This document shows positions 54,439-63,796 of a stretch of 64,000 bases of DNA, piece after piece. The stretch spans positions 62,001-126,000 of the forward strand of contig NZ_CP068595.1 of assembly GCF_016772475.1 (NCBI RefSeq), read 5' to 3'. The stretch comes from Paenibacillus sonchi (lineage in GTDB: Bacteria > Bacillota > Bacilli > Paenibacillales > Paenibacillaceae). The notes below the pieces were generated by a model that ran no database searches, was not told the origin of the DNA, and saw only the letters and a list, made by a program, of their open reading frames with translations. Made by a program: the position numbers and the translations under genes. Each line of letters starts with the position of its first letter. Position 1 is the stretch's first letter.

Positions 54439-54458
54439 CCTGGGGCTGCTCTTTTTTT
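54433..54458 (+). terminator. Rho-independent terminator of the DksA-like gene
   Basis: GAGTAGCC (54433-54440) pairs with GGCTGCTC (54444-54451), followed by seven U residues. Confidence 0.85.
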
Positions 54459-54527
54459 ACATATATTGGATCCCCCGCAAATTACGTGAATTAGCTTCCA
54501 TGCAAAGGCACACTTTGCGGGGTTATT

Positions 54528-55077
54528 TTAAAAAGTCTTCAGCTCCAGTTGATGCTGTACAATCCGCACAATGTCTGCAATGTAATCGCCGATGATCGGC
54601 AGATTGAGCGCCCCAAGAACCTGAAGCACATAAATGATCGTTGCGGCAAAAAAAGTAAAGCCCAGCGCAATCCCCAACCCCCGCGCCGTTCCCGACAGTA
54701 CATTCAGCCAAACCAGGCGCCAGGGTGAGTTCAGGAGCTGCGTGTATTCGGCAATCCGCGCTTTCTCCATCTGCTGGACCAGCCCGGTTGTCAGCCGGTA
54801 GACCGCATTCAGCTTTTCTTCCGGCGGAATCTCGTTAGGATCACCGCTGATGCCGCGGAAATCCGCAGGAGGCTGGTCCAGGCCATGTGCATTCAAGCGC
54901 ACAGAACGCCCCTGCTTCATTCCCCCGCTCAAACTGACGCGGTGAATGCTTTTCTGGAGTACTGCTGTCTGCCTGACTGCTTATGCCCTGCTGCGTGCTG
55001 CTGCCCGCCCCGGATGTTCTGATTGAGATTCTTCCTGTTTTCCCGAAGCGGTGCTTGTCCTCTTGCCGTCCCTCCAT
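54528..55077 (-). CDS. DUF5665-like membrane protein, N-terminal part in another frame
   Basis: The frame ending at 54528 encodes a conserved C-terminal membrane protein (NPNEIPPEEKLNAVYRLTTG-type region, then LGIALGFTFFAATIIYVLQV) that fits DUF5665. It has no good start of its own; the first candidates (54932 TTG, 54920 ATG) lack a proper ribosome site. A second frame begins at 55077 with GGAGGAG 8 nt upstream and reads MEGRQEDKHRFGKTGRI into a Ser/Gln-rich linker. The two would join if one G were removed from the G5 run near 54922, giving about 182 residues. The frame break is less certain than the other four. Function is unknown. Confidence 0.6.
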
Positions 55078-55120
55078 GGCGTTGACTCCTCCCTAGCGTC
55101 ACTTAAGGTCCACAAAGTAA

Positions 55121-55168
55121 ACGAGCCCGGTCAAAAGAGAGAGGACTCTCTTTAAGCACCGGGCTCGT
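55121..55168 (-). terminator. Rho-independent terminator of ileS
   Basis: A large hairpin with outer 10-bp stem (55121-55130 with 55159-55168) and inner AAAGAGAG/CTCTCTTT stem (55134-55141 with 55146-55153) lies 76 bp after the ileS stop. Confidence 0.8.
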
Positions 55169-55243
55169 CATTTTGCCGCTAACCCCTAGAATCTTATCCT
55201 TTGCCGCTAGTATATGCCATTAAGGGACAGGTAATGCACACCT

Positions 55244-58200
55244 TTAGGCTCCGATATGAATTCCGATCGATTTGCCTCCGGCTTCTACGGTCTCAAACGC
55301 ATGCTCTCCATCGAAATCAACTGTAGTTACCAGCACATTCTCGCGGAGCACATGTTCAAATGCCGTTACTGCCGCTTTCAGCTCGCCGTCCACCTTAAGC
55401 GTCAGCGCAATCCGTTTCTCAATCGGCAGATCCAGGCGTTTGCGGTAATCCTGGACCGCGCGCACGATCTCGCGTACCCAGCCTTCCTGCACCAGCTCCG
55501 GTGTGATCTCCGTATTCAGCGCTACTGTAAGTCCGTACCCGGATGCCGAAGCAAAACCAGGTTTGGCCTGTTTCTCTACAAGCAGCTCCTCAGCGGTAAT
55601 CTGCAGCTCTTCCCCTTCCGGAGATACAATCGCAATAACGCCTTCCTGTACGGTTTTGCGGGTAGCCTCACTATCCAAGGCTTTCAGGAAGCCCTGGAGG
55701 AAGCCGACGTTTTTACCGTATTTTTTACCGGCCACCTTCAGATTGAGCTTCAATGTAAAATCTACAAATCCGCTGTCGCTGTGCTCCACCACAATCTCTT
55801 TGACATTGATTTCATCCTTGATGATCTCTTCGTAATCCGCCAAATGGAAGCTGCGGTCAATCGATACAATCAGCTCGGACAACGGCTGGCGGTTCTTGAT
55901 GCCGGTCTCATTGCGGACGTTGCGGGCCAGCTCAACAATCTGTCTCGCACTCTCCATATCCTGCTCTAGCTCCAGATCGATCAGACTCTCATCGGCCACA
56001 GGATAATCTGCCAAATGCACACTTTCACCGCCGCCCAGATTCATAAAGATATCCTCGGACAGCATCGGTGTAAAGGGAGCCATCAGCGTAGCCGTAGTCA
56101 GCAGAACATGCGTCAATGTGCGGTAAGCATCAAGCTTCTCCTCGCCCAGCCCGCTGCCCCAGAAACGGTCACGGGAACGGCGGATATACCAGTTGCTCAG
56201 CTCATCCACAAAGTTTTCAACCGCCTTGGACGTATTGACGAAGTCATTAACCGCCAGGCCCTTATCCACCAGCAGGATCAGACTGTTCAGACGGGACAGA
56301 ATCCAGCGGTCCAGCTTATGCCCCGATACTTTGAACGGATGATCAGCAGGATCATAGCCGTCGATGCCGGCATACAGCGTCAGGAACGCATGGGTGTTGA
56401 CCAGCGTATCCACAATTTTGGATTTGGTCTCACCAACCAGGCCGCGCGAGAACCGTTTGTTGTTCCATGGCGCGCTGTCGGACAGGATCGCCCAGCGGAA
56501 CGCATCCGTGCCGTATTCGTTCATGATTTCCCAAGGGTCAATGACATTGCCTTTGGATTTGGACATTTTTTGGCCGTTCTCATCAAAGATGTGGCCGTGG
56601 GCAATAACCGCCTTATACGGAGCTTTGCCTTTGAACAGCGTCGATACCGCAAGCAAGCTGTAGAACCAGCCGCGTGTCTGGTCAATCCCTTCGCAGATCA
56701 TGTCTGCCGGATATTGGTCCTCGAACTTGTCTTGATTTTCAAACGGATAGTGGCTTTGGGCGAACGGCATCGAGCCGCTGTCAAACCAGACGTCGATAAC
56801 CTCTGAGGTCCGCACCATTACTCCGCCCTCGCTGAACGGACTGCGCAGCTTGATGTTGTCTACATAAGGCTTGTGGAGCTCGATATCCTCCGGCACCTCT
56901 CCGATCGCCATCGATCTCAGTTCAGCAATGCTGTGCGGCGCAAATTCCTTGCCCGTATCCTGGCAGACCCAGATATTCAGCGGAGTCCCCCAATAGCGGT
57001 TGCGGCTGATGTTCCAGTCCACCAGTTCCTCCAGGAATTTGCCGAAGCGGCCTTCGCGCACGTGATCCGGGTACCAATCCACACTGTTGTTGTTCGCAAT
57101 AAGCTGGTCCTTGATGGCCGTTGTCTGGATAAACCAGCTGTCTGTTGCATAGTAGAGCAGCGGGGTATCGCAGCGCCAGCAGAACGGATAGCTGTGCTCG
57201 TATTTCTCTTTGCTGTACAGCAGGCCTTTCTCGGATAGCACCTTGACAATATCCAGATCGCAATCCTTCACGAACCGTCCGGCAAAATCAGAAACCACAT
57301 CCGTATACTTACCGGAAGTATCTACTACGTTGACAAAGCTGATGCCATTCTCACGGCAGCTTTTATAGTCATCTTCGCCATGTGCCGGAGCCATATGCAC
57401 GATCCCTGTACCGCTGGAATCCGTAACAAAGGATGCGCCGACGATTACATTATGTTTTTCGGCCTGGATATATCCGAATGGCGGTGTATAGCTCTGACCG
57501 ATAAAATCCGTGCCCTTGTGCGTGGACAGGATCGTATATTCACCCTTCAATACCTCTTCCGCGAGATTCTTTGCGAGCACATACACGCCGTCTTCCTGCC
57601 GGGCGCGGACATACTCCATGTCCGGGTTCATCGCCAGTGCCATATGCGCCGGCAGTGTCCAAGGCGTGGTCGTCCAGGCGAGCACATAGTCGCCGCTGCC
57701 GTTCAGCTTGAACTTGGCTGTTGCACTAAGGTCTTTAACCGTCTTGTAGCCCTGCGCCACTTCATGCGAGCTTAGCGTCGTCTGGCAGCTTGGGCAATAC
57801 GGGCTTACCCGGTGTCCGCGGTACAGCAGCCCTTTCTCATGGACCGTTGCAAGAATGTTCCACACGCTCTCGATGTACGTATTGTCCAAGGTAACATACG
57901 GGTGATCCAGATCGGTCCAGTACCCGATGGCTTCCGTGAACTCGCGCCACTGCTTCTCGTACCCGAAGACACTTTCCTTACACTCCTTGATGAACTTCTC
58001 CACACCATATTCTTCGATCTCTTGCTTGCCGGAGATTCCCAGCTTTTTCTGTACGCCGAGTTCTACCGGCAGCCCGTGAGTATCCCAGCCTGCCTTACGC
58101 ACTACCCGGTAGCCTTTCATCGTCTGGTAGCGGCCGATAAAGTCCTTGATGACCCGCCCGAGCACGTGCCCGATATGCGGTACGCCATTGGCCGTCGGCG

Positions 58201-58336
58201 GTCCTTCATAGAACACATAGTTCGGACGGCCTTCACGGTTCTCCATGGATCTGCGGAACGTATTTTCGTCGCTCCATTTCTTCAAAATGCGGACGTCTCT
58301 GGCCCGCGCTTTTTCTTTGACATCTACCTTTTGCAT
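55244..58336 (-). CDS. ileS: Isoleucyl-tRNA synthetase, type-2 (IleS2-like)
   Basis: The 1030-residue class I synthetase has the HIGH box as PHIGHVLGR, the KMSKS box as KMSKSKGNVID, and an editing domain in between. Length and the blocks KAGWDTHGLPVELGVQKKLG and SPYCPSCQTTLSSHEVAQGY fit the type-2 (eukaryote-like) IleRS rather than the roughly 920-residue Bacillus subtilis type. No C-terminal zinc-finger Cys cluster is seen. Type-2 enzymes are generally less sensitive to mupirocin. A T-box leader and promoter lie upstream, with a repeat-rich insertion between them and the start. Confidence 0.93.
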   Translation of the reverse strand: MQKVDVKEKARARDVRILKKWSDENTFRRSMENREGRPNYVFYEGPPTANGVPHIGHVLGRVIKDFIGRYQTMKGYRVVRKAGWDTHGLPVELGVQKKLGISGKQEIEEYGVEKFIKECKESVFGYEKQWREFTEAIGYWTDLDHPYVTLDNTYIESVWNILATVHEKGLLYRGHRVSPYCPSCQTTLSSHEVAQGYKTVKDLSATAKFKLNGSGDYVLAWTTTPWTLPAHMALAMNPDMEYVRARQEDGVYVLAKNLAEEVLKGEYTILSTHKGTDFIGQSYTPPFGYIQAEKHNVIVGASFVTDSSGTGIVHMAPAHGEDDYKSCRENGISFVNVVDTSGKYTDVVSDFAGRFVKDCDLDIVKVLSEKGLLYSKEKYEHSYPFCWRCDTPLLYYATDSWFIQTTAIKDQLIANNNSVDWYPDHVREGRFGKFLEELVDWNISRNRYWGTPLNIWVCQDTGKEFAPHSIAELRSMAIGEVPEDIELHKPYVDNIKLRSPFSEGGVMVRTSEVIDVWFDSGSMPFAQSHYPFENQDKFEDQYPADMICEGIDQTRGWFYSLLAVSTLFKGKAPYKAVIAHGHIFDENGQKMSKSKGNVIDPWEIMNEYGTDAFRWAILSDSAPWNNKRFSRGLVGETKSKIVDTLVNTHAFLTLYAGIDGYDPADHPFKVSGHKLDRWILSRLNSLILLVDKGLAVNDFVNTSKAVENFVDELSNWYIRRSRDRFWGSGLGEEKLDAYRTLTHVLLTTATLMAPFTPMLSEDIFMNLGGGESVHLADYPVADESLIDLELEQDMESARQIVELARNVRNETGIKNRQPLSELIVSIDRSFHLADYEEIIKDEINVKEIVVEHSDSGFVDFTLKLNLKVAGKKYGKNVGFLQGFLKALDSEATRKTVQEGVIAIVSPEGEELQITAEELLVEKQAKPGFASASGYGLTVALNTEITPELVQEGWVREIVRAVQDYRKRLDLPIEKRIALTLKVDGELKAAVTAFEHVLRENVLVTTVDFDGEHAFETVEAGGKSIGIHIGA

Positions 58337-58380
58337 TGATGGTCAATCCTTCCATGGTTTTGTCTTAAAACCTCTTCGAT

Positions 58381-58890
58381 CCCTCCCAAACCCTCCCTTA
58401 GCCAAGGGAGGGCCCCGAGGGCTCCGCCCTCTGGACACCCGGAACATTGTCTAACTTCCGGGGAGAGGCGGGTTTTGATCAACTGTTGTCGTAATGCCCG
58501 CTTATCGCCGCAAGCGGCACGCTCTACCTCAGGCCGCCTCCCGCCAAGGCCTGGCATTGCCCTTGGCGACCCGCCCGCGAACCCGAAGGGCAGCGCTTGG
58601 TGGGGAGCCTCTCGCGGCGGGGCGGAGCCGCCGCTGCCTTGCCCGGGCGACCCGCCCGCGAACCCGTAGGGCAGCGCTTGGCGGGGTGCCTCTCGCTTTT
58701 GTTTTTCGCCCTTCCGCATGGAAGGCCCCGCAGGCGTCCCCGTCAGGGGAGCCTAAGAAGGGCCGCTCCCCCGCCGAACAAATCCTTTCCCTTCCGCAGA
58801 CGCCCCTCTTTCCACGAACAATCCCTTGTTGCGGGTGTCCAGAGGGCGGCCAGCCCTTGGGGTCCCCCTTAGAAGGGGGATTTAGGGGGA
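58381..58890. repeat. Palindrome-flanked repetitive insertion in the ileS leader
   Basis: The segment is bounded by inverted arms: CCCTCTGGACACCCG at the inner end of the left arm (58381-58441) and its complement in the right arm (58832-58890), alike over about 55-60 bp. Inside are two near-identical 50-bp direct copies (58566-58615 and 58647-58696). No gene is supportable. It looks like a non-autonomous repeat element that landed between the T-box terminator and ileS. Confidence 0.65.
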
Positions 58891-58900
58891 TGATCAACGT

Positions 58901-59172
58901 AAAAAATGCGCCGCCCCGCCCCCAAGGGGCGAGACGACGCTCGCGATACCACCCTAATTCTGTGCCTCATGCACATCCGCAAAGGATGTGTATTCAGTAC
59001 AATCTCAGTTCCGCGCAGCATGCTGGCCGCACGGGTCCGGGATAACGTCCGGCAGACGGCTTAGGCCTACACACGTATGGAACGCTTCAGCTTAGCTTCT
59101 AGGGGAAGATCTTCCGAGCAAGGCGTGAACAATCGGCTCGCAGCAATCACCGACTCTCTGGAGAACATTACC
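58901..59172 (-). promoter_or_regulatory. T-box riboswitch of ileS
   Basis: The leftward leader starts with a Stem I-like GAGAGTCGGTGATTGCTG segment (near 59146-59163). It has a likely isoleucine specifier ATC (59108-59110) in GGAAGATCTTCC, and the T-box sequence AATTAGGGTGGTATCGCGA (58941-58959). The GC-rich terminator (58907-58940) is followed by six U residues (58901-58906). Uncharged tRNA-Ile should stabilise the antiterminator and allow ileS expression. The specifier position is my reading and less certain than the T-box itself. Confidence 0.9.
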
Positions 59173-59227
59173 TTATCGTACTTGTCCCGTCATCGAATAG
59201 ATATGAACAGATTACAGATATGTTCTA

Positions 59228-59256
59228 GTTATAGACGTTTTAAGCAGAAATGTCAA
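59228..59256 (-). promoter_or_regulatory. Sigma-A promoter of the ileS T-box transcript
   Basis: A perfect -35 TTGACA (59251-59256) and a -10 TATAAC (59228-59233) are separated by 17 nt, just upstream of the T-box leader. Confidence 0.8.
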
Positions 59257-59333
59257 TCTTGAAGACGGAAGCAACCCTCCGCAGCAGGGAGGGCTGCGGT
59301 GTACATTGAACGGCCCGAAAGGCTGTCTGCCGC

Positions 59334-59819
59334 TCAGAGCGCGTTCTCGCTTACCTCGCGGCTCTCCAAGGCGTTCCAGTCGTCGGTGGACAGCAGCTCC
59401 AGCTGCGCTTCCAGCAGCGTCCGGAAACGGGTGCGGTAGATGGAAGCCTGCTTGCGCAGCTCTTCCGTCTCGATCGCAACCTTGCGGGATTTAGATAATG
59501 CTTCGTTAATGATCCGGTCGGCGTTTTTCTCCGCTTCCTTGATGATCAGCTGGGACTCCTTTTTGGAGTTGTTTTTCACATCATCGGCTGCTTCCTGAGC
59601 AACGAGAATCGTTTTGGACAGGCTCTCTTCGATGTTCACAAAATGATCGAGCCGCTCCTGAAGGGACAAAAGCTGGTTGTGCAGCTCCTTATTTTCACGG
59701 ATGACGCTCTCATAATCCTTGATGACCTGATCCAGAAATTCGTTGACCTCATCCTCATCATAACCGCGGATTCTCCTGGAGAACTCCTTGTTATGTATAT
59801 CGAGTGGTGTTAATGGCAT
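59334..59819 (-). CDS. divIVA: Septum-site/pole protein DivIVA
   Basis: About 161 residues. It has the conserved N-terminal lipid-binding block MPLTPLDIHNKEFSRRIRGY then DEDEVNEFLDQV, followed by long coiled coils. DivIVA binds negatively curved membrane at poles and septa. I chose the ATG at 59819 with GGAGG 8 nt upstream. It lies between ylmH and ileS, as in Bacillus. The 321 bases between it and ylmH (59820-60140) show no gene or clear signal. Confidence 0.93.
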   Translation of the reverse strand: MPLTPLDIHNKEFSRRIRGYDEDEVNEFLDQVIKDYESVIRENKELHNQLLSLQERLDHFVNIEESLSKTILVAQEAADDVKNNSKKESQLIIKEAEKNADRIINEALSKSRKVAIETEELRKQASIYRTRFRTLLEAQLELLSTDDWNALESREVSENAL

Positions 59820-60140
59820 GCTGTGCACCTCCTAGAAATTTCGGACCTCTTGTGCCCCTGAACCCTTATCTATCCGCAGACAAAATAGAAAGACTATATT
59901 TAAGTAGAAGCAGCTGTGGCCCTCCTTAAGAGAACAGTATCCGTTTCAGCGGAACTATAAGACCAGCCACTTGCAAAATATTATCTGCCCTTATAGCTCA
60001 TGTATACGCGAATCACGGAATTCACTCGGCTGCCGCTGGGGCCGCCTCTTCTACAAGTATCGGCGTTCAGCTTTCAAAATGTTTGGCTCCCTATAGAGAT
60101 ATTCAATTTCGACAGACAGCACTGGATTCCTGCATAGATT

Positions 60141-60923
60141 TCAGACAAATTTGCCGACCTGCACCCGATAGCGGCCTTTTTTGGTCAGAGATCCGATCTC
60201 CAGAATCTTGAACCGGCCAAAACCCTGAATGGAGACCATATCCCCGTCCTTAAGTCCGCAGGAAGGATCTTCCTCAACCTTCCAGTTGACGCGGACCTTG
60301 CCGGCCTTGATGGGCGCAAGAATTTTACTCCGGCTAAGCCGGGTCACATCCGCCGCAATGCCGTCAAGCCGCAGCGAAGCAACCGTCAAGTCTATGGTCT
60401 CCAGCTTCACCTGGCTGCTGCGCAGACCGGATAATGGCAATATCTCTGTACTGACATTTATCCGGTGCACACCGGTCAGGTTCATCGCCAAATAATCGGC
60501 GATGTCCGCCGCCACAACTACATGACAGCCATCCTCGAGCACATGGATATCGCCGATTTTCCCTCTCTTCATTCCCAGCCCCAGGATTGCGCCCATATAA
60601 TCGCCATGTTCCAAGGCCAGAAACTTTTGTTCTCCAGAGGAAATGGCGAGGACCTTCAGCTTCATATCTTCGGCCTCAAGGTCCAGGTAATCGGGAGCCA
60701 CCAATGCCCGCTTCCGTTCTGCTTCCGCCGATCCGCCTTCCCACCTTACAGAAACATCCGGGTGGCGGTTAACCAGCGTCTGCAGAATAAAACCTTGGCG
60801 GGGGTCCAAAAATTCTGTCAGCTTGGATTCATGATACTCTCCTGCACTGGTGACCCACTCCAAGGCCTTGTCCACAAATTGCCGTTCGTCGGGGTGGAAA
60901 TGTCCGTAAATTTCATTCTTCAT
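60141..60923 (-). CDS. ylmH: S4-domain RNA-binding protein YlmH
   Basis: The 260-residue protein has a C-terminal S4 domain (VASLRLDGIAADVTRLSRSK) and the YlmH N-terminal half (HFHPDERQFVDKALEWV; DYMGAILGLGMKRGKIGDI). Family members bind ribosomal or tRNA-bearing complexes and rescue stalled ribosomes; in Bacillus it sits in the same cell-division cluster. The gene follows ylmG by 9 bp. Confidence 0.92.
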   Translation of the reverse strand: MKNEIYGHFHPDERQFVDKALEWVTSAGEYHESKLTEFLDPRQGFILQTLVNRHPDVSVRWEGGSAEAERKRALVAPDYLDLEAEDMKLKVLAISSGEQKFLALEHGDYMGAILGLGMKRGKIGDIHVLEDGCHVVVAADIADYLAMNLTGVHRINVSTEILPLSGLRSSQVKLETIDLTVASLRLDGIAADVTRLSRSKILAPIKAGKVRVNWKVEEDPSCGLKDGDMVSIQGFGRFKILEIGSLTKKGRYRVQVGKFV

Positions 60924-60932
60924 CGCAGCAGC

Positions 60933-61199
60933 CTAAAATACATACGCCACAATATACTGCAATCCGTTCTTGGCAAATTCCAGTACAAACAGGGCAATAA
61001 TCGGGGAGATGTCTATCGTTCCGAACAGTGCCGGAATAATCCGCCGGAAGGGGGTGAGGTACGGTTCCACCAGCTTGCCAAGCAATTCTCCGATGAAGCT
61101 GTCCCGTACATTCGGAAGCCAGGACATAAGGACGTAGAAGATGATCATCACGAAGTAGATGTTGTATAGGATTTCAATAATTAGATTGATTTGGGACAA
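60933..61199 (-). CDS. ylmG: YggT-family membrane protein YlmG
   Basis: The 88-residue protein has two hydrophobic segments (IYFVMIIFYVLMSWLP; ISPIIALFVLEF) around PYLTPFRRIIPALFG, the YggT signature. The start is a TTG. YlmG/YggT proteins affect membrane or division processes; the precise role is unclear. It lies between sepF and ylmH. Confidence 0.9.
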   Translation of the reverse strand: MSQINLIIEILYNIYFVMIIFYVLMSWLPNVRDSFIGELLGKLVEPYLTPFRRIIPALFGTIDISPIIALFVLEFAKNGLQYIVAYVF

Positions 61200-61206
61200 A
61201 GCCCGT

Positions 61207-61650
61207 TCACCTCATTCTGTTGTAGTCTTGATCGTCACCCAGAATCTCCGAAATGGAGCCTTGGATTTCAACGGTATCCGGTGTGCACATAAATATATTG
61301 CCCCCAATTTTGGAAATCCCTCCGCCCAGGGCATAAACGGTTCCGCTGAGAAAATCAATGATCCGCATCGCCTGGTCATTTCGGACCCGCTGCAGATTGA
61401 TTACTACGGTGCGGTGGGCTCTGAGATGGTCGGCGATTTCCTGTGCCTCCTCGTAAGAACGGGGCTCATACAGCACGACTTTTACATTTTTTTGCGAATG
61501 GATACTGACGACGTTCGCCCGCTGATTTTTGCGGGTTTCTACAGGGGCAGGCTCATATTCTTCCTCATCGCGGGAAATTTGCTCCCGCTCTACAATTTCC
61601 TCTTCCTCCTGCAAGCCCAAAAAACTCATAAACCGGTTCATCACGCCCAT
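61207..61650 (-). CDS. sepF: Cell division protein SepF
   Basis: The 147-residue protein has an N-terminal amphipathic anchor ([18 protein letters not shown]), an acidic linker, and the SepF domain ([40 protein letters not shown]). SepF polymers tie FtsZ to the membrane at the septum. I chose the ATG at 61650, which overlaps the ylmE stop (TGATG) and has GGAGG 7 nt upstream. Confidence 0.93.
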   Translation of the reverse strand: MGVMNRFMSFLGLQEEEEIVEREQISRDEEEYEPAPVETRKNQRANVVSIHSQKNVKVVLYEPRSYEEAQEIADHLRAHRTVVINLQRVRNDQAMRIIDFLSGTVYALGGGISKIGGNIFMCTPDTVEIQGSISEILGDDQDYNRMR

Positions 61651-62342
61651 CAAGCTCCCTCCTCATGGCCTACTAATACCGTACCCAGGCGTACCCAGGT
61701 GGCTCCTTCCTCTATCGCCACTTCAAAATCATTCGACATTCCCATCGACAGCTCTTGTATAGGCTCAGGTGTCAAGGCCAGCAGATTAAGCTTATCGCGA
61801 AGCTCCCTTAACCCGCGGAAAACCGGGCGGGTCTGCTCCGGCTCCGCTTCATAAGGCGCCATAGTCATCAGTCCGATGACCTTAATGCGGTGCAGACCCG
61901 CGATTTCATGCAGAAACCCAGGCACGTCCCCGGGGGCCAGACCGAATTTCGTATCTTCTCCCGAGATATTCACCTGGAGGAAGACGTTCACGGTAATTCC
62001 AGCAGCATCGGCCTTTTTGTGCAATTCTCGCGCCAGTGACCAACGGTCAAGCGAGTGTATATATTGAAATTTGCCAATAACATCCTTGACCTTATTGGTT
62101 TGCAAATGTCCGATGAAATGCCAGGTTCCTTTATGTCCCAGGGCATTCCATTTGGGCTCAGCATCCTGCCAGCGGCTTTCAGCAATATCCTCAAGACCTG
62201 CCTCCAGCACTGCGGATACCGTTTCCAATGATACATATTTCGTCACAGCGATAACCTTGACGTCCGCCACATCCCGGCCGCTTGCTGCACAGGCACGTGC
62301 TACACGTTCCTCTACGCCGGCTATTCTTTCCTGCAGTGTCAA
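61650..62342 (-). CDS. ylmE: PLP homeostasis protein YggS/YlmE
   Basis: The 230-residue TIM-barrel protein has the PLP Lys in [11 protein letters not shown] and the phosphate-binding end [14 protein letters not shown]. Family members hold PLP but have no known enzyme activity and act in vitamin B6 balance. The start is a TTG with AGGAG 9 nt upstream. It follows ylmD by 3 bp and overlaps sepF by 1 nt. Confidence 0.92.
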   Translation of the reverse strand: MTLQERIAGVEERVARACAASGRDVADVKVIAVTKYVSLETVSAVLEAGLEDIAESRWQDAEPKWNALGHKGTWHFIGHLQTNKVKDVIGKFQYIHSLDRWSLARELHKKADAAGITVNVFLQVNISGEDTKFGLAPGDVPGFLHEIAGLHRIKVIGLMTMAPYEAEPEQTRPVFRGLRELRDKLNLLALTPEPIQELSMGMSNDFEVAIEEGATWVRLGTVLVGHEEGA

Positions 62343-62345
62343 CGT

Positions 62346-63203
62346 TCAGCTCTCCTTTATTCCGATCCAGCTCGTCATTCTTCCTGTAACTCCGTTTTCC
62401 TTCCGGTACGAAAAGAATAAATCCTGATTACAGCTTGTACACCAAGATGTACATTCGATATGAGTCGGCAATATTCCTGCTTTAATCATAATGCGTCGAT
62501 TCATTTCTTTCAAGTTCAGCATGCTTTTACGGTCATCCGCTTCCGATGTTCGGTATAAGTCCTGTGAGGGGCCGGAACCCGCTGCCGTCTTCAGGCCATC
62601 CTCAAGCTGGCGGATATGATCCATGACATAGTCGTCCACTTCATAACAGCAGTCCCCGATTGAAGGTCCGATCCCGGCAAGAATATCCTGCGGGCGGCTG
62701 CCATACCCCGTCTCCATGCGGGCTACCATAGCAGCAGCAATCTCTGCCACGGTTCCTTTCCAGCCCGCATGTGCGAGTCCAACCACTTTCTTCAGGGGAT
62801 CATAGAAGTAGAGCGGCACACAATCGGCATAAAAAGAGGTCAACAGCACACCCGGTACATTCGTGAGCAAACCATCCGTTCCTTGAAACGCCGATGCTCT
62901 GTCCAAACTGCCCCGCCCGCGGTCGTCCGCTTTAACCACAGCTATATCTTTACCGTGGGTTTGCTCTCCGCAGGTCCAGTCCTGCAATGTAAAACCGAGG
63001 CTTTCTGCAAGCAAAGTACGATTCCCGAGCACATCCGACGGTTCATCTCCAACATGAAAAGCACAATTAAAGCTGTCATAAGGCGCTTTGCCTATACCAC
63101 CCTGTCTGCCTGTGAATCCTGCAGTAATTTCGGCATGCTCCGCACGCCAAGGCTCCAAATGAAGCAGCATAGGCGCGCCGCTCTTTTGCATAAACGGTTC
63201 CAT
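62346..63203 (-). CDS. ylmD: YlmD/YfiH-family purine nucleoside phosphorylase (laccase domain)
   Basis: About 285 residues. Metal-binding residues are visible in FYADCVPLYFYDP, LAHAGWKGTVAEIAA and GIGPSIGDCCYEVDDYV. The family was named for polyphenol oxidase but has purine nucleoside phosphorylase and adenosine deaminase activity in tested members. I chose the ATG at 63203 with GAGGTG 5 nt upstream. It is the first gene after the terminator at 63279-63310. Confidence 0.88.
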   Translation of the reverse strand: MEPFMQKSGAPMLLHLEPWRAEHAEITAGFTGRQGGIGKAPYDSFNCAFHVGDEPSDVLGNRTLLAESLGFTLQDWTCGEQTHGKDIAVVKADDRGRGSLDRASAFQGTDGLLTNVPGVLLTSFYADCVPLYFYDPLKKVVGLAHAGWKGTVAEIAAAMVARMETGYGSRPQDILAGIGPSIGDCCYEVDDYVMDHIRQLEDGLKTAAGSGPSQDLYRTSEADDRKSMLNLKEMNRRIMIKAGILPTHIECTSWCTSCNQDLFFSYRKENGVTGRMTSWIGIKES

Positions 63204-63278
63204 TTTTTCACCTCGCCCTAAGTGTACCACAAGATGCCTTCACAGATTTATTTCGTGAACCATATCAATTTTTATATT

Positions 63279-63310
63279 AAAAAAAGACGCACCTTGTCAA
63301 TAAGTGCGCC
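63279..63310 (-). terminator. Rho-independent terminator between ylmC and ylmD
   Basis: A GGCGCAC/GTGCGTC stem (63286-63310) is followed leftward by seven U residues (63279-63285). It overlaps the ylmC stop. Confidence 0.75.
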
Positions 63311-63608
63311 GGTCACTGCGGTCTCCCCGCTCCAGATACATCGGTTCCCGCTCTTCCTGATTTTGCGGCATCCGGATTTCCTCCATCTTGACGAGTACAA
63401 CATCGGCGCCGATCTTCACGATATTCCGCCAGGGAATAATCAGGTCCGTGCCTCCACCGAAGAGGCCCATAAATCGCGTATACCCCGGAATAATGATTGC
63501 ATCGATCACGCCGCGGCGGAGATCAAGTTCCAGATCACTGATCTGCCCCAGCCGCTTCCCGTCGATAATATTGATCACATCCTTCGTCTGGAAATTAGAG
63601 ATTTTCAT
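63297..63608 (-). CDS. ylmC: YlmC/YmxH-family PRC-barrel protein
   Basis: About 103 residues. The PRC-barrel reads MKISNFQTKDVINIIDGKRL then GQISDLELDLRRGVIDAIII, typical of YlmC/YmxH sporulation-associated proteins. A Gln/Glu/Arg-rich tail follows. I chose the ATG at 63608; the ribosome site is weak, and a longer start at 63641 or 63659 is possible. It sits next to sigG, as in Bacillus. Confidence 0.85.
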   Translation of the reverse strand: MKISNFQTKDVINIIDGKRLGQISDLELDLRRGVIDAIIIPGYTRFMGLFGGGTDLIIPWRNIVKIGADVVLVKMEEIRMPQNQEEREPMYLERGDRSDRRTY

Positions 63609-63729
63609 TTTTTTACCGCTACCTATAGAATCGTCGTTCACCTCGCCACCCCTGTACATTCAGACATATAGTCCAATATATGTTATGCAGGCTTGGCCAC
63701 ATGCCTAAATTCAAGTGCCTGTCCAATAA

Positions 63730-63778
63730 AAAGGGCGCCCGGACAGCGATTATTCACCGCACCCGGAACACCCTTGTC
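63730..63778 (-). terminator. Rho-independent terminator of sigG
   Basis: An imperfect GC-rich hairpin closed by AAGGGTG/CGCCCTT (about 63735-63778) is followed leftward by a short U-run; it lies 18 bp after the sigG stop. Confidence 0.7.
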
Positions 63779-63796
63779 CAACCCTGCTATGTGTGT

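Noticed and set aside
58566-58696. Possible CRISPR-like repeat pair in the ileS leader
   Set aside because: Only two copies of a 50-bp unit with no regular spacers or cas genes.
58475-59045. Several overlapping frames in the ileS leader
   Set aside because: They arise from GC-rich repeats and the T-box; no coding features.
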